Shown one piece after another: positions 1 through 6,657 of a stretch of 20,471 bases of DNA. The stretch spans positions 1-20,471 of the forward strand of contig JADFTO010000013.1 of the NCBI GenBank assembly GCA_022560215.1. The letters are read 5' to 3'. The stretch comes from Pseudomonadota bacterium (lineage in GTDB: Bacteria > Pseudomonadota > Alphaproteobacteria > Rhodospirillales > 2-02-FULL-58-16). The notes under the pieces are model-generated. The model was given only the letters and a program-made list of their open reading frames with translations. It was not told where the DNA came from and did not search any database. Within the stretch, counting starts at the first letter, position 1; every line of letters begins with the position of its first letter. The position numbers were made by a program, and so were the translations under genes.

Positions 1-749
1 GAGCCGTGGATGCACGAGACGTGGAAATCGGCGCCGTGGCGGTGCGCCTTCTTGTAGGTGCCGACGGGCATTTCCGACGAGTGGGCGTGCATGGTGCCGT
101 CGGCCAGCACGAACATCATGTTGGAGCCGCCGGCGCCCCTCTTCACCCATTTCCTCAACTCGAACATGCTCATGTCGGGAACGAAGTTGGTCTCCCACAT
201 GTGGCGGCCCTGTTCCTTGGGGATGAACTCGCCCTCGCCGGCGAAGTAGGACTCCTGGCCCTCCCTTTCGGGAAAGGGAAAGGGGTTGGAAAAGACGAAG
301 TCGTGGTTGTGAAAGAGGTTCATCACCAGGGGCAAGTTGTTGGTGGACGAGAGCCTGGCCCGCTTGGAGCCGCTGCCGTTGAAATGCTGGTGCCTGGCGT
401 TCAGGGGCAGGGCGAACAGGCTTCTCGGCCCCCATTCGAAGCTGTGGGTCTCGCCGTCATGGGTCTCGAACGTGGTGCTGCCGTGGCCTTCCAGGACGTA
501 GATCACTTCTTCGTAGAGGTGCTTCTGGGGCTCCGTCGAGCCCCCGGGCGGCAGGTCCAGCACGAAGATGGCGAGAAAGTCCCCGCGCCCCTTGAGGTGC
601 ACGAAGGCGCCGTCGGCGCCGAGCCGCGCCCAGGGCTTGGTCTCGACCTTGGTCAGGTCGACGCCGAAATCCTCGACCACGGGCAAGCCCTCGCCCTTCG
701 TCCAGTCGAGGTAGGGGTCAAAAAGGAACTTCGGGGCTTCCTTGTTCAT
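1..749 (-). CDS. Bicupin-type cupin domain protein (partial, C-terminus outside window)
   Basis: The ATG is at 749 and AGGAGG lies about 11 nt upstream (761-766), which fixes the start. 249 residues are visible before the window edge. A first cupin barrel covers about residues 45-145, with metal-ligand candidates H77 and E80/E81 in a KHLYEEVIYVLEGHG stretch and H120/H122 in ARHQHFNG. A second barrel appears to start near residue 215, with HAHSSEMPVGTYKKAHRHG (H236, H238), and is cut by the edge. Proteins of this shape are often named cupin domain-containing protein or, loosely, ethanolamine ammonia-lyase-activating protein; no enzymatic role is established here. No signal peptide is visible, so it is probably cytosolic. 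The family call is fairly sure, the substrate unknown. Confidence 0.85.
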   Translation of the reverse strand, partial: MNKEAPKFLFDPYLDWTKGEGLPVVEDFGVDLTKVETKPWARLGADGAFVHLKGRGDFLAIFVLDLPPGGSTEPQKHLYEEVIYVLEGHGSTTFETHDGETHSFEWGPRSLFALPLNARHQHFNGSGSKRARLSSTNNLPLVMNLFHNHDFVFSNPFPFPEREGQESYFAGEGEFIPKEQGRHMWETNFVPDMSMFELRKWVKRGAGGSNMMFVLADGTMHAHSSEMPVGTYKKAHRHGADFHVSCIHG

Positions 750-966
750 AACTCGCGTCGCCTCCTTAAGGATTGCAGGCCGGCGGACGGAAGGTCGGTG
801 AGGTGAAGGCCGGCCCCGTGACCGAAGATGGCGCAGGGGAACCGGCGATCCAGGACACTTCCGTTCAAAGCGCGCGGGCTGCGCCTTGCCTCTTTAGAGC
901 CTTGGTCTCCAAAAAATTGCGAAAATCCACGGGTTAAAGCCGTCCCGTACCTAATTGGTTGCCTAA

Positions 967-1042
967 GTCAACTGGTATAGGGATGGAGGTCAACTAGATT
1001 TTTTATATGGGTCACTTGGCTTTTTTATATGGGTCACTTGGC
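967..1042. repeat. Short tandem repeat array, 22-bp period
   Basis: Two perfect, directly adjacent 22-bp units lie at 999-1020 and 1021-1042, each reading as a T-run, then ATATGGGTCACTTGGC. A related heptamer continues the same phase upstream: GTCAACT at 967 and 989, then GTCACTT at 1011 and 1033, all exactly 22 bp apart. Outside the heptamer the two upstream units are only weakly similar. The array lies 220-290 bp upstream of the cupin start and overlaps the end of a decayed reading frame. The period of about two helical turns suits a protein-binding array, but it may simply be a local duplication. Confidence 0.75.
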
Positions 1043-1189
1043 CTGTCCCGCGCCCCTGCCCGCCGGGCGATTTCGGGGGCGTCGAAGGTGTAGTCCCAAA
1101 GATGGGGCCGCGTCAGGTAGACGGAGCCCGCCTCGGCCAAGTCAAGGGGATCGACCGCATAAGGCCCTGCTCCTAAAGTAGGACGCGCC
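1012..1189 (-). pseudogene. C-terminal remnant of a quinone oxidoreductase-like (MDR family) gene
   Basis: On the minus strand an open frame without a usable start ends with DPLDLAEAGSVYLTRPHLWDY and then a tail rich in R and A. It stops at TGA (1012-1014) inside the 22-bp repeat. The GS-(L/V)-(Y/F)-LTRP-x-L-x-DY pattern is the C-terminal signature of zinc-free NADPH:quinone oxidoreductases. The Rossmann domain and the usual final residues are missing. Recognisable homology covers only about 40 codons, roughly 1020-1152. The frame remains open to about 1189 but with no homology I can see. I read this as a decayed fragment, not a functional small gene. Confidence 0.6.
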
Positions 1190-1795
1190 TCAGAGGACGA
1201 TCCCGGCCTTGGCCATGGCCTTGTCCCAGACCCCTTCCAGGTCGTCGCTGAAGATCAGGTTGTCGTCGGCGGGCGCCGACAGCCAGTCGTCCCTGGCGAT
1301 CTCGCCTTCCAACTGCCCCGGTCCCCACCCGGCATAACCGAGGACGAACAGGCTTTTCCGGGGACCCTTGCCTTCGGAGATGGCCTTGAGCACGTCCAGC
1401 TGAGCGGTCATGGCGAGCCCGTTGGGCACCTGGGTGGTGCCGGGGCCATGGTAATCGGGACTGTGCAGGACGAAGCCGGTTCCCGGCGATACGGGCCCCC
1501 CGTAGTGGATGCGGATGGACCCTTCAGCGCCTTTGGTTTCGAGGCCGAAACCCTCGAGGAGCTTGTCCAGGGGGCCGGACCCGAGGGAGCGGTTGACCAC
1601 CAGGCCGAGCGCCCCGTCTCTGTTGTGTTGCACCATGTAGATGACCGTTTCCTGGAAGCGGGGATCGCCGAGCTTGGGCGTCGCCACCAGCAGGCGGCCC
1701 ACCAGATACGGCCCCACGTCGCCGGCGACGGCGGCCATGGCCGGCAACAGGTTCGCCGCCAGGACGCCGAATAGGATGGTCCTGAACCAAGTCAT
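1190..1795 (-). CDS. YqgE/AlgH family (UPF0301) protein with signal peptide
   Basis: The 201-residue protein matches UPF0301: LVGRLLVATPKLGDPRF, then TVIYMVQHNRDGALGLVVNR, a YGGPV motif, and a C-terminal LGYAGWGPGQLEGEI motif. The molecular role of this family is unresolved. I start at the ATG at 1795 because GGTGAGG lies 5-6 nt upstream; an upstream start at 1819 would add eight residues. From 1795 the N-terminus is MTWFRTILFGVLAANLLPA and then AAVA-G, which reads as a cleavable signal peptide ending near residue 24. That is unusual, since most YqgE proteins are predicted cytosolic. It follows the DUF2125 gene by 36 bp on the same strand, so the two may be cotranscribed. Confidence 0.85.
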   Translation of the reverse strand: MTWFRTILFGVLAANLLPAMAAVAGDVGPYLVGRLLVATPKLGDPRFQETVIYMVQHNRDGALGLVVNRSLGSGPLDKLLEGFGLETKGAEGSIRIHYGGPVSPGTGFVLHSPDYHGPGTTQVPNGLAMTAQLDVLKAISEGKGPRKSLFVLGYAGWGPGQLEGEIARDDWLSAPADDNLIFSDDLEGVWDKAMAKAGIVL

Positions 1796-1831
1796 GGGCG
1801 CCTCACCATAACACAACACGGGCCCTCCCGG

Positions 1832-2866
1832 TCAGGGCCAGTGGATCTCGGGGATCTCGGCCAGGACCACGGGGCCCACGTAGACCTTGCGGTCCTGGAC
1901 GGTGACGGCCAGGTTGAGGACGGGCGGCCCGCCGTCGCCCGGGTTCCTGGCCAGCACGCCCAGGACCACCTTGGCCGTGACCGCGTCCCTGGCCCGGATC
2001 AGGCCCCGGTCCTTCAGCGCGTCCACGGTCTGAAAGAAACCCCGGATGCGGGCGGTGAAGGCGCCGACGGGCTGCATGGCGCCGTCCAGGGCGACGGTGC
2101 CGCTGGCCCGCGCCTCGAGGGGCCCGTAGTCCACGGCCAGGTCCGTCACCTCGACGGTGCCGCCCTTGTCCCGCCACTGGGCGAGGGCCTCGGGCCCCCG
2201 TCCGATCCCTCCCATCACCCGGGCCGTCAGGACGATCCTGCCCAGGTGGCCGCCGAGGGGAAGTTCGCCCGGCGCTTCCACGTCCTTCGCCTCGACCCTG
2301 AGGTCGGCGCTGGCCGTCAGGTGGTCGGCGTCCACGCCACCCAGCACGCGCAGGCGGAAGGCGCCGCTGGCCACGGCCAGGCGACCGGCGGCGCCGGTCA
2401 TGTCGAGGCCCGAAATCCTGATCCGGCCGTCGCGGATCCGGCCGCCCTCGAAGGTGACCTCCGCGGAGAGCTCCCGGGCCACGCCCTTCCACGCCGCCGG
2501 CCCGCCGGCCCCCGGGAGATCGAGCTCGAACTCGCCCGGCGCCCTGACCCGGACGCGCCAAGGCGACCACGGGCGCGCCTCCAGGACGACGAGCGGTCCC
2601 CGCCACGCCCAGCTCCCGGGCCGGGCCAGGACCACGTCCCCCACCGTCAGGCGCACCACGAACGGGAAGCCGCTGAGGACCATGCCTGAGTAGGTGGCGC
2701 GGAGTCTGTCCCCCTCCTCGGCCCAGTCCCGGACGGCGTCGCGAAACTGCTCGGCCATCACGAACCAGAAGATCACGTAGGAAACCAGGGCGGCCACCAC
2801 CACCCAGATGGCGCCGGGCAGGCGGATGCCCGATTGCCGTTCGGCGGGTTTGTCGGGGGAAGACAT
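1832..2866 (-). CDS. DUF2125 domain protein, membrane-anchored
   Basis: This 344-residue protein has a short charged N-terminus and one transmembrane segment at about 17-38 (GAIWVVVAALVSYVIFWFVMA). A long beta-rich, probably periplasmic, domain follows. The stretch after the anchor (AEQFRDAVRDWA, then SGMVLSGFPFVVRLTV) is the hallmark of DUF2125, a family largely confined to Alphaproteobacteria and of unknown function. The Ala/Gly/Val-rich repeating strands (for example GAMQPVGAFTARIRGFF) are typical of it. Only a weak ribosome site precedes the ATG. It lies upstream of the exported YqgE gene, which hints at a shared envelope job. It is divergent from the ChaC gene across about 146 bp. Confidence 0.8.
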   Translation of the reverse strand: MSSPDKPAERQSGIRLPGAIWVVVAALVSYVIFWFVMAEQFRDAVRDWAEEGDRLRATYSGMVLSGFPFVVRLTVGDVVLARPGSWAWRGPLVVLEARPWSPWRVRVRAPGEFELDLPGAGGPAAWKGVARELSAEVTFEGGRIRDGRIRISGLDMTGAAGRLAVASGAFRLRVLGGVDADHLTASADLRVEAKDVEAPGELPLGGHLGRIVLTARVMGGIGRGPEALAQWRDKGGTVEVTDLAVDYGPLEARASGTVALDGAMQPVGAFTARIRGFFQTVDALKDRGLIRARDAVTAKVVLGVLARNPGDGGPPVLNLAVTVQDRKVYVGPVVLAEIPEIHWP

Positions 2867-3012
2867 GTGATCTCTGCCGGTTCACCTTTATAGGCCGTTC
2901 GGCGGCCGGGATCGAGGGGCTAGCGGACTGACGGATCGCGGATCGGCGATTCCAATCATTCCGGATTTGCTCTAGGGTCGTTTCCGCTCACCTGGACTTC
3001 CCGGCCGCCCCG

Positions 3013-3555
3013 ATGACTTTACCCAAGCGAGACGCCCCCTTCTGGGTCTTTGCCTACGGTTCCCTCATGTGGCGCCCGGGCTTCCCCCACGTGGACTCGC
3101 GCCCGGCCGTTCTCCACGGCTACCACCGGGCCCTTTGCGTCTACTCCACCCGCTACCGGGGGACGCCCGAGCGCCCGGGCCTGGTGCTCGGCCTGGACCG
3201 GGGCGGGTCCTGCCGGGGCCGCGTCATGCGCGTTTCCGGTGAGGACGCAGGGCACGTGATCGCCTACCTGAACGAGCGCGAGATGGTGAACCGGGTTTAT
3301 ACGCCGCGCACCCTGGGCGTGCGCCTGGACGACGGGCGAAGGGTCCGGGCCTACGCCTTCACCGTGCGCCGGGACCACGCCCAGTACGCCGGCAAGCTGC
3401 CCCTGGAACGGGCCGCGGACGTGGTCCGCCTGGGCCACGGGCCGAGGGGCTCGAGCCTGGAGTACCTGGAGAACACCGTCGCCCACCTGGACGAACTCGG
3501 GATCACCGGCGGCCCCCTGCACCGGATCCTGGAGCTTGCCAAACGGCGCGCATAG
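3013..3555 (+). CDS. ChaC-type gamma-glutamylcyclotransferase
   Basis: The 180-residue protein carries the ChaC signature: FAYGSLMWRPGF at residues 13-24, then GYHRALCVYS, RGTPERPGLVLGL and a YAGKLP motif. The family cleaves glutathione to 5-oxoproline and Cys-Gly in the cytosol. The likely catalytic glutamate is E90 in the REM motif, which matches the RE(K/M) motif of ChaC proteins. Length is normal for a short bacterial ChaC. It is the only plus-strand gene in the left third and is convergent with the acyltransferase. No strong ribosome site precedes the ATG. Its TAG stop lies in ATAGCGCTC (3552-3560), which resembles the end of the dispersed repeat family. Confidence 0.9.
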   Translation: MTLPKRDAPFWVFAYGSLMWRPGFPHVDSRPAVLHGYHRALCVYSTRYRGTPERPGLVLGLDRGGSCRGRVMRVSGEDAGHVIAYLNEREMVNRVYTPRTLGVRLDDGRRVRAYAFTVRRDHAQYAGKLPLERAADVVRLGHGPRGSSLEYLENTVAHLDELGITGGPLHRILELAKRRA

Positions 3556-3560
3556 CGCTC
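3552..3560. repeat. Possible end fragment of the TAGAGCGCTATCC repeat family
   Basis: ATAGCGCTC is identical to nine bases of the repeat terminus (read here from the right-hand end) and contains the TAG stop of the ChaC gene. Nine bases could match by chance. I list it because the same arrangement of repeat end and stop codon is clear at four other stops in this window. Confidence 0.3.
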
Positions 3561-3591
3561 CAGCCAGAAAGACGCGGCGAAGCCCGCCTCT

Positions 3592-4314
3592 TCAGGGACT
3601 CCCGGCCTCGGCGGCGAGACGGGCGGAAGCCTCCTCGATGCGCCGCTCCAGTTCCGCCATGAAGGTTCGGCGGTCCATGCCCCGGGGCATGGGCGGAAGC
3701 ATCTCGAGCACGATGACTCCCGGTCTCTTGAGGAAGCTGCGGCGGCCCCAGAAAAGCCCCGAATTCACCGCCACCGGCACGACGGCGGCCTCGGTCAGGG
3801 AATAAAGGGCGGCGACGCCGGGATGATAGGGGAGGCGTTCGCCGGGCGCCACCCGCGTGCCCTCGGGGAATATGACCACCGAACGCCCCATGCCCAGCGC
3901 CTCGGCCGCCTGGCGGAGCATGCTTCTCAACGCCGCCGGCCCCGCTTCACGGTCGATGGAGATCATCTTCACCCTTTTCAGGTACCAGCCGTAAAGGGGA
4001 ATGGCCAGGAGCTCCTTCTTCAGGACGTAGGCGGGGGCCTCGACCAGGCAGTGGAAGATGGTCGTGTCCCAGGCCGACTGGTGCTTGCAGGCGAAGATTA
4101 CCGGGCCCGGGGGCAGGTTTTCCCGGCCCCTAACCTCGTGCACCAGGCCCACCGTCACCTCGAGCAGCCAATGGACGGACCGCATCCAGAGCCGGGTCAC
4201 GGCCCGGATCGTTCGCCTGGGGAAGGGTATCAGGGCCCACAGCATAAGCACGACGACCGCGCACCAAGCGTAGAGCACGACGTTGAACAGCAACGATCTG
4301 AGCCAGATGGTCAT
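3592..4314 (-). CDS. PlsC-type 1-acylglycerol-3-phosphate acyltransferase
   Basis: The 240-residue protein has a hydrophobic N-terminus (about 8-32) that anchors it in the inner membrane, then the acyltransferase motifs. These are the HX4D box H78-QSAW-D83, preceded by FACK, and FPEGTR at 149-154, with a later VVPVAVNSG motif. The family transfers an acyl chain to the sn-2 position of lysophosphatidic acid in phospholipid synthesis; other acyl acceptors are possible. The start codon overlaps the stop of the YdcF-like gene by four bases (ATGA), so the two are probably translationally coupled. A PlsC/YdcF-like pair downstream of ftsX is, to my knowledge, a recurring order in Rhodospirillales. 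Confidence 0.9.
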   Translation of the reverse strand: MTIWLRSLLFNVVLYAWCAVVVLMLWALIPFPRRTIRAVTRLWMRSVHWLLEVTVGLVHEVRGRENLPPGPVIFACKHQSAWDTTIFHCLVEAPAYVLKKELLAIPLYGWYLKRVKMISIDREAGPAALRSMLRQAAEALGMGRSVVIFPEGTRVAPGERLPYHPGVAALYSLTEAAVVPVAVNSGLFWGRRSFLKRPGVIVLEMLPPMPRGMDRRTFMAELERRIEEASARLAAEAGSP

Positions 4315-4946
4315 GGCGCCGCATCGCCCGTCAGAAGGCGGTCGGCCAGGTGGCGCGTCCAGGCGATCAGATACTTGTTGTATTCACTGACGATGAGGTT
4401 GGACGTGCCCGGCCACGCCCACCATCGGTCCTGCTTGACGTTCTCCGAGAACACCGGATGAAGAACCAGTTCCGCGTCCGGCAGGACGTGGCGGAATTCG
4501 AGCAGGGCCCGAGGCATGTGGTAACTCGACGTCACCAGGCGCAGGCTCCGGAATCCCTGTCCCTTCAGCCATGCCGCCGTCTCTTTCGCGTTGCCGGCGG
4601 TGTTGTCGGCGCTGTGTCCGATGCTGACGCAGCATTCGAATTCCTGCGGAGTCGCCTTCGACAGTTCCAGGAGCTTGGCCACGTCGACTCCCCTGTAAAC
4701 GCCGGAAACGAAAATTTTCCGGGCCTTCTCCGCGGACAGCAGCTCGAGCCCCGTGTCCAACCGCCCGCTTCCCCCGGTGAGTACCACGATGGCGTCGGTG
4801 CGGGTGGTGGTGTCCGCGACCTCCGACGGGATGGCGGCGGCGAAAGCGAACAGCCCGGCGCCCCAGGCGAGCACGGCAAGGGCGGCGACGGACGCCGCCA
4901 AGGCCAGTGGCCGCCGACGGCCGCGCTTGATCCCCCGGGTCATCAT
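4311..4946 (-). CDS. YdcF-like (DUF218) membrane protein
   Basis: The 211-residue protein has a basic N-terminus (KRGRRR), one transmembrane segment at about 13-38, and then a DUF218 domain facing the periplasm. Visible DUF218 motifs are DAIVVLTGGSGRLDTGLELL (51-70), NTAGNAKET (115-123) and LVTSSYHMPRA (137-147). Members include YdcF, SanA and ElyC; they are linked to envelope and peptidoglycan-precursor functions, but the reaction here is unknown. A double ATG (4946/4943) starts the gene with no visible Shine-Dalgarno. Only 12 bp separate it from the 178-bp palindromic element, which may have removed the original leader. Its stop overlaps the acyltransferase start. Confidence 0.85.
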   Translation of the reverse strand: MMTRGIKRGRRRPLALAASVAALAVLAWGAGLFAFAAAIPSEVADTTTRTDAIVVLTGGSGRLDTGLELLSAEKARKIFVSGVYRGVDVAKLLELSKATPQEFECCVSIGHSADNTAGNAKETAAWLKGQGFRSLRLVTSSYHMPRALLEFRHVLPDAELVLHPVFSENVKQDRWWAWPGTSNLIVSEYNKYLIAWTRHLADRLLTGDAAP

Positions 4947-4958
4947 GGGCGCCGTGTA

Positions 4959-5136
4959 TAGAGCGCTATCCGGTTAGTTGGGACCATTTGACCTGCGGCC
5001 TCCGGTGGGGCAAATCGGCCCCCCGGGTGCGTTGCGGCGCTTGCCCGATGCACCGCATCGCGCGGCTCGCCGCGCCTGCCCGGATGAACCGATTTGCTCC
5101 CATCAAATTGATCCCAACTAACCGGATAGTGCTCTA
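4959..5136. mobile_element. 178-bp palindromic MITE-like element, TAGAGCGCTATCC family
   Basis: The left end (4959-4983) and right end (5112-5136) are 25-bp inverted repeats with one mismatch, each beginning TAGAGC(G/A)CTATCCGGTTAG when read inwards. TA at both outer edges fits a TA target duplication, as made by IS630/mariner-type transposases. No reading frame for a transposase fits inside. The interior carries more dyads, for example GCAAATCGG with CCGATTTGC, and a GCGCGG-CTCG-CCGCGC hairpin, so one strand could fold end to end. The right end supplies the TAG stop of ftsX (5134-5136). The left end lies 12 bp upstream of the YdcF-like start. Confidence 0.85.
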
Positions 5137-6003
5137 AGGCATCCTGGCCAGGGTTCTCAACACGGTCACCCGCGCCGTCACCATGGCGATCAGGGCGGCG
5201 ATCAGGGGCAGGCCCGCGAGGACGCCCCAATGAACCGCGCTCAGCGAGAAATCGGGCAGGACCTCCATGCTCCGCGCCAGGGCGCCAAGCCCCAGCAGGG
5301 TGGGAGCGGCCAGCGCCATGCCGGCCACCCCCCCCCGAAGGCCCAGGGACAGGGCGCGGTTGGCGAACTGACGGGCGACGTATTTATCCTGGGCGCCGAT
5401 CAGGTGCAGCACCTCGATGGCCTCCTGGTGGATGGCGAGACCGGTGCGGGTGGTGAAGATCACCGTGCCCACGCAGGCCAGGCCGATGAGGGCCATGACC
5501 ACGGCGGCCAGGATCTCCGCCGTGCGGATCAGGCGGATCAGCCGGTTGAGCCAGACCCCGTGGTCGTCCACCGTGGCGCCCGGCGCGACGGCGGCCAGGC
5601 GCCGCGACAGGGCCGCCACGTCCACACGGGAGCCGGAAGCGACCTCCACGTCGATGAGGCGGGGCAGGGGAAAATCCTCGATCCCGGCCGACGCTCCCAG
5701 CCATGGTTCCAAAAGGGCCATCAGCCTGCCCGTGCCCAAGGCCTCGGCGTGGAACACGCCCGGCGTCGCCCGGATGACGCCCATGGCCGCCTCCAGGCGC
5801 CGGTCGTCGTCCTTGCCGGTGGCGGGAATCTGGACGGTGAGGGTGCCGCTCATCCCCTTGTCCCAGCGCCCCGCCATGGTCTCCAGCACCAGCACCCCGG
5901 CCAGGGCGATGATCGCCAGATAAACCATGAAGGCGATCAGCCAGGGCAGGAAACCGCCGAGGGCGTCGCGCTCCAGGGGAAGGTCGGATCGGCGGCTGAA
6001 CAT
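5134..6003 (-). CDS. ftsX: Cell division ABC transporter permease FtsX
   Basis: The 289-residue protein starts at the ATG at 6003 (MFSRRSDLPLERD), which matches the usual alphaproteobacterial FtsX N-terminus. It has four membrane segments (about 20-42, 163-185, 222-246, 257-279) and an extracytoplasmic loop of about 120 residues between the first two. The conserved motif EAIEVLHLIGAQDKYVARQF is at 194-213. FtsX pairs with the ATPase FtsE at the septum and governs peptidoglycan hydrolases. The usual upstream, overlapping ftsE is absent; a 263-bp palindromic element begins 4 bp upstream of the ATG and no Shine-Dalgarno is visible. The TAG stop is supplied by the end of the 178-bp element. Confidence 0.92.
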   Translation of the reverse strand: MFSRRSDLPLERDALGGFLPWLIAFMVYLAIIALAGVLVLETMAGRWDKGMSGTLTVQIPATGKDDDRRLEAAMGVIRATPGVFHAEALGTGRLMALLEPWLGASAGIEDFPLPRLIDVEVASGSRVDVAALSRRLAAVAPGATVDDHGVWLNRLIRLIRTAEILAAVVMALIGLACVGTVIFTTRTGLAIHQEAIEVLHLIGAQDKYVARQFANRALSLGLRGGVAGMALAAPTLLGLGALARSMEVLPDFSLSAVHWGVLAGLPLIAALIAMVTARVTVLRTLARMP

Positions 6004-6006
6004 GTT

Positions 6007-6269
6007 ATACCAAGGATCGCCGATAATGACCCATAGAGATCGCGTAGGCGGTCCGTCGGGTAGGAGGGATGCCGCAGGCGATGCGGGGCATCGGCAAGGC
6101 TTTCCGACGCCCTCCGACGGGCCGCATACGCGACCGGAACGGCGGCTTACCAAGGCTTTCGGACGTCGTCGCGCACGCCTTGCGATGCCCCGCATCGCCA
6201 CGGCGCACGCTTAAGGCCGAAAACCTTGGTAAGCCGTCTCTATGGGTCATTATCGGCGATCCTTGGTAT
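6007..6269. mobile_element. 263-bp palindromic MITE-like element with perfect 33-bp inverted ends
   Basis: Positions 6007-6039 and 6237-6269 are perfect 33-bp inverted repeats, beginning ATACCAAGGATCGCCGATAA when read inwards. Further inner dyads exist: 6078-6093 against 6183-6198 (16 of 16), and CGGCTTACCAAGG near 6151 against its complement near 6224-6236. The whole unit is therefore a nested palindrome able to form a large hairpin or cruciform. TA dinucleotides near both tips fit a TA-targeting transposase, though the exact edge is ambiguous. No transposase is encoded. It differs in sequence from the 178-bp element. Its last base is the first base of the xseB stop codon, and its other end is 4 bp from the ftsX ATG. 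Confidence 0.88.
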
Positions 6270-6514
6270 CAATCCATGTCCGCGGGTTCCACCCCGACGG
6301 AGCCCGTGGGCCCGAGAACGATCTTTTCGACCTTGTTCTTGGCCTCCTGGAGCTTGGCCTCGCAATGACGCTTGAGCAAGGCGCCGCGTTCGTAAGCCTT
6401 GATCGCGTCCTCCAGCTCTCCCTTGCCGTCCTCCAGCTTGCGGACGATCTTCTCCAATTCCGAGAGCGCCTTTTCGAAGCTCAGTTTGGCAATGTCCGGT
6501 GGGATTTCGGCCAA
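6269..6514 (-). CDS. xseB: Exodeoxyribonuclease VII small subunit
   Basis: The 81-residue product matches XseB in length and sequence: AEIPPDIAKLSFEKALSELE, then VRKLEDGKGELEDAIKAYERG and LKRHCEAKLQEA. XseB coats the large subunit XseA in the cytosolic enzyme that degrades single-stranded DNA to oligonucleotides. The start must be TTG (6512-6514), because family members begin just before AEIP and no ATG is in reach. No clear Shine-Dalgarno is visible. The leader carries a near-duplicate of the start region about 33 bp upstream. The stop codon TGA overlaps the last base of the 263-bp element. The isoprenoid genes ispA and dxs, which often follow xseB, are not here. Confidence 0.92.
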   Translation of the reverse strand: MAEIPPDIAKLSFEKALSELEKIVRKLEDGKGELEDAIKAYERGALLKRHCEAKLQEAKNKVEKIVLGPTGSVGVEPADMD

Positions 6515-6554
6515 GGGTTTCGCCTATGGGTGCGTCATTTCAGCCAAGGGTTTC
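6505..6554. repeat. Direct duplication of the xseB start region
   Basis: Two 17-nt copies, TTTC(G/A)GCCAAGGGTTTC on the plus strand, lie at 6505-6521 and 6538-6554, differ at one base and are 33 bp apart. On the coding strand each reads GAAACCCTTGGC(C/T)GAAA, so both contain a TTG in a like setting. The downstream copy holds the xseB start. From the upstream copy the frame TTG-GCT-GAA-ATG-ACG-CAC-CCA ends at once in TAG. Confidence 0.7.
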
Positions 6555-6657
6555 AGTCCCCCAGGGACGGGCTCGGTGTGTCGTTCACTCCGGGGCGGCA
6601 GAGCGACGGCTTCCGGGGTTCGATGCGTGTAAACAGCGACCGGAACCAGGGCAACCG

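Larger units (their letters stand above)
750..1189. other. Long intergenic region left of the YqgE gene
   Basis: This 440-bp stretch has no intact gene. It holds the cupin ribosome binding site (761-766), about 200 bp in which I see nothing definite (roughly 770-960), the 22-bp repeat array (967-1042) and the quinone-oxidoreductase remnant. An AT-rich part at 910-1030 stands out against the GC-rich surroundings and may hold the cupin promoter, but I could not fix a convincing -35/-10 pair. Confidence 0.6.

Noticed and set aside
6..806. Long open frame on the plus strand, 266 codons
   Set aside because: It is antisense to the cupin gene, which has a strong ribosome site and a clear family match. 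The translation looks like no known protein.
999..1042. Possible kinship of the 22-bp repeats with the ends of the 263-bp element through the shared ATGGGTCA
   Set aside because: Only eight bases agree; the rest differs, so chance is a sufficient explanation.
999..1042. CRISPR-like array
   Set aside because: The units abut without spacers and only two are perfect. No Cas gene is in the window.
1841..2689. Plus-strand open frame of 282 codons
   Set aside because: It lies antisense to the DUF2125 gene and is open only because of third-position GC bias.
6004..6201. N-terminal extension of FtsX from the ATG at 6201
   Set aside because: The added residues come from the palindromic element and do not resemble FtsX. 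The family start is MFSRR at 6003.
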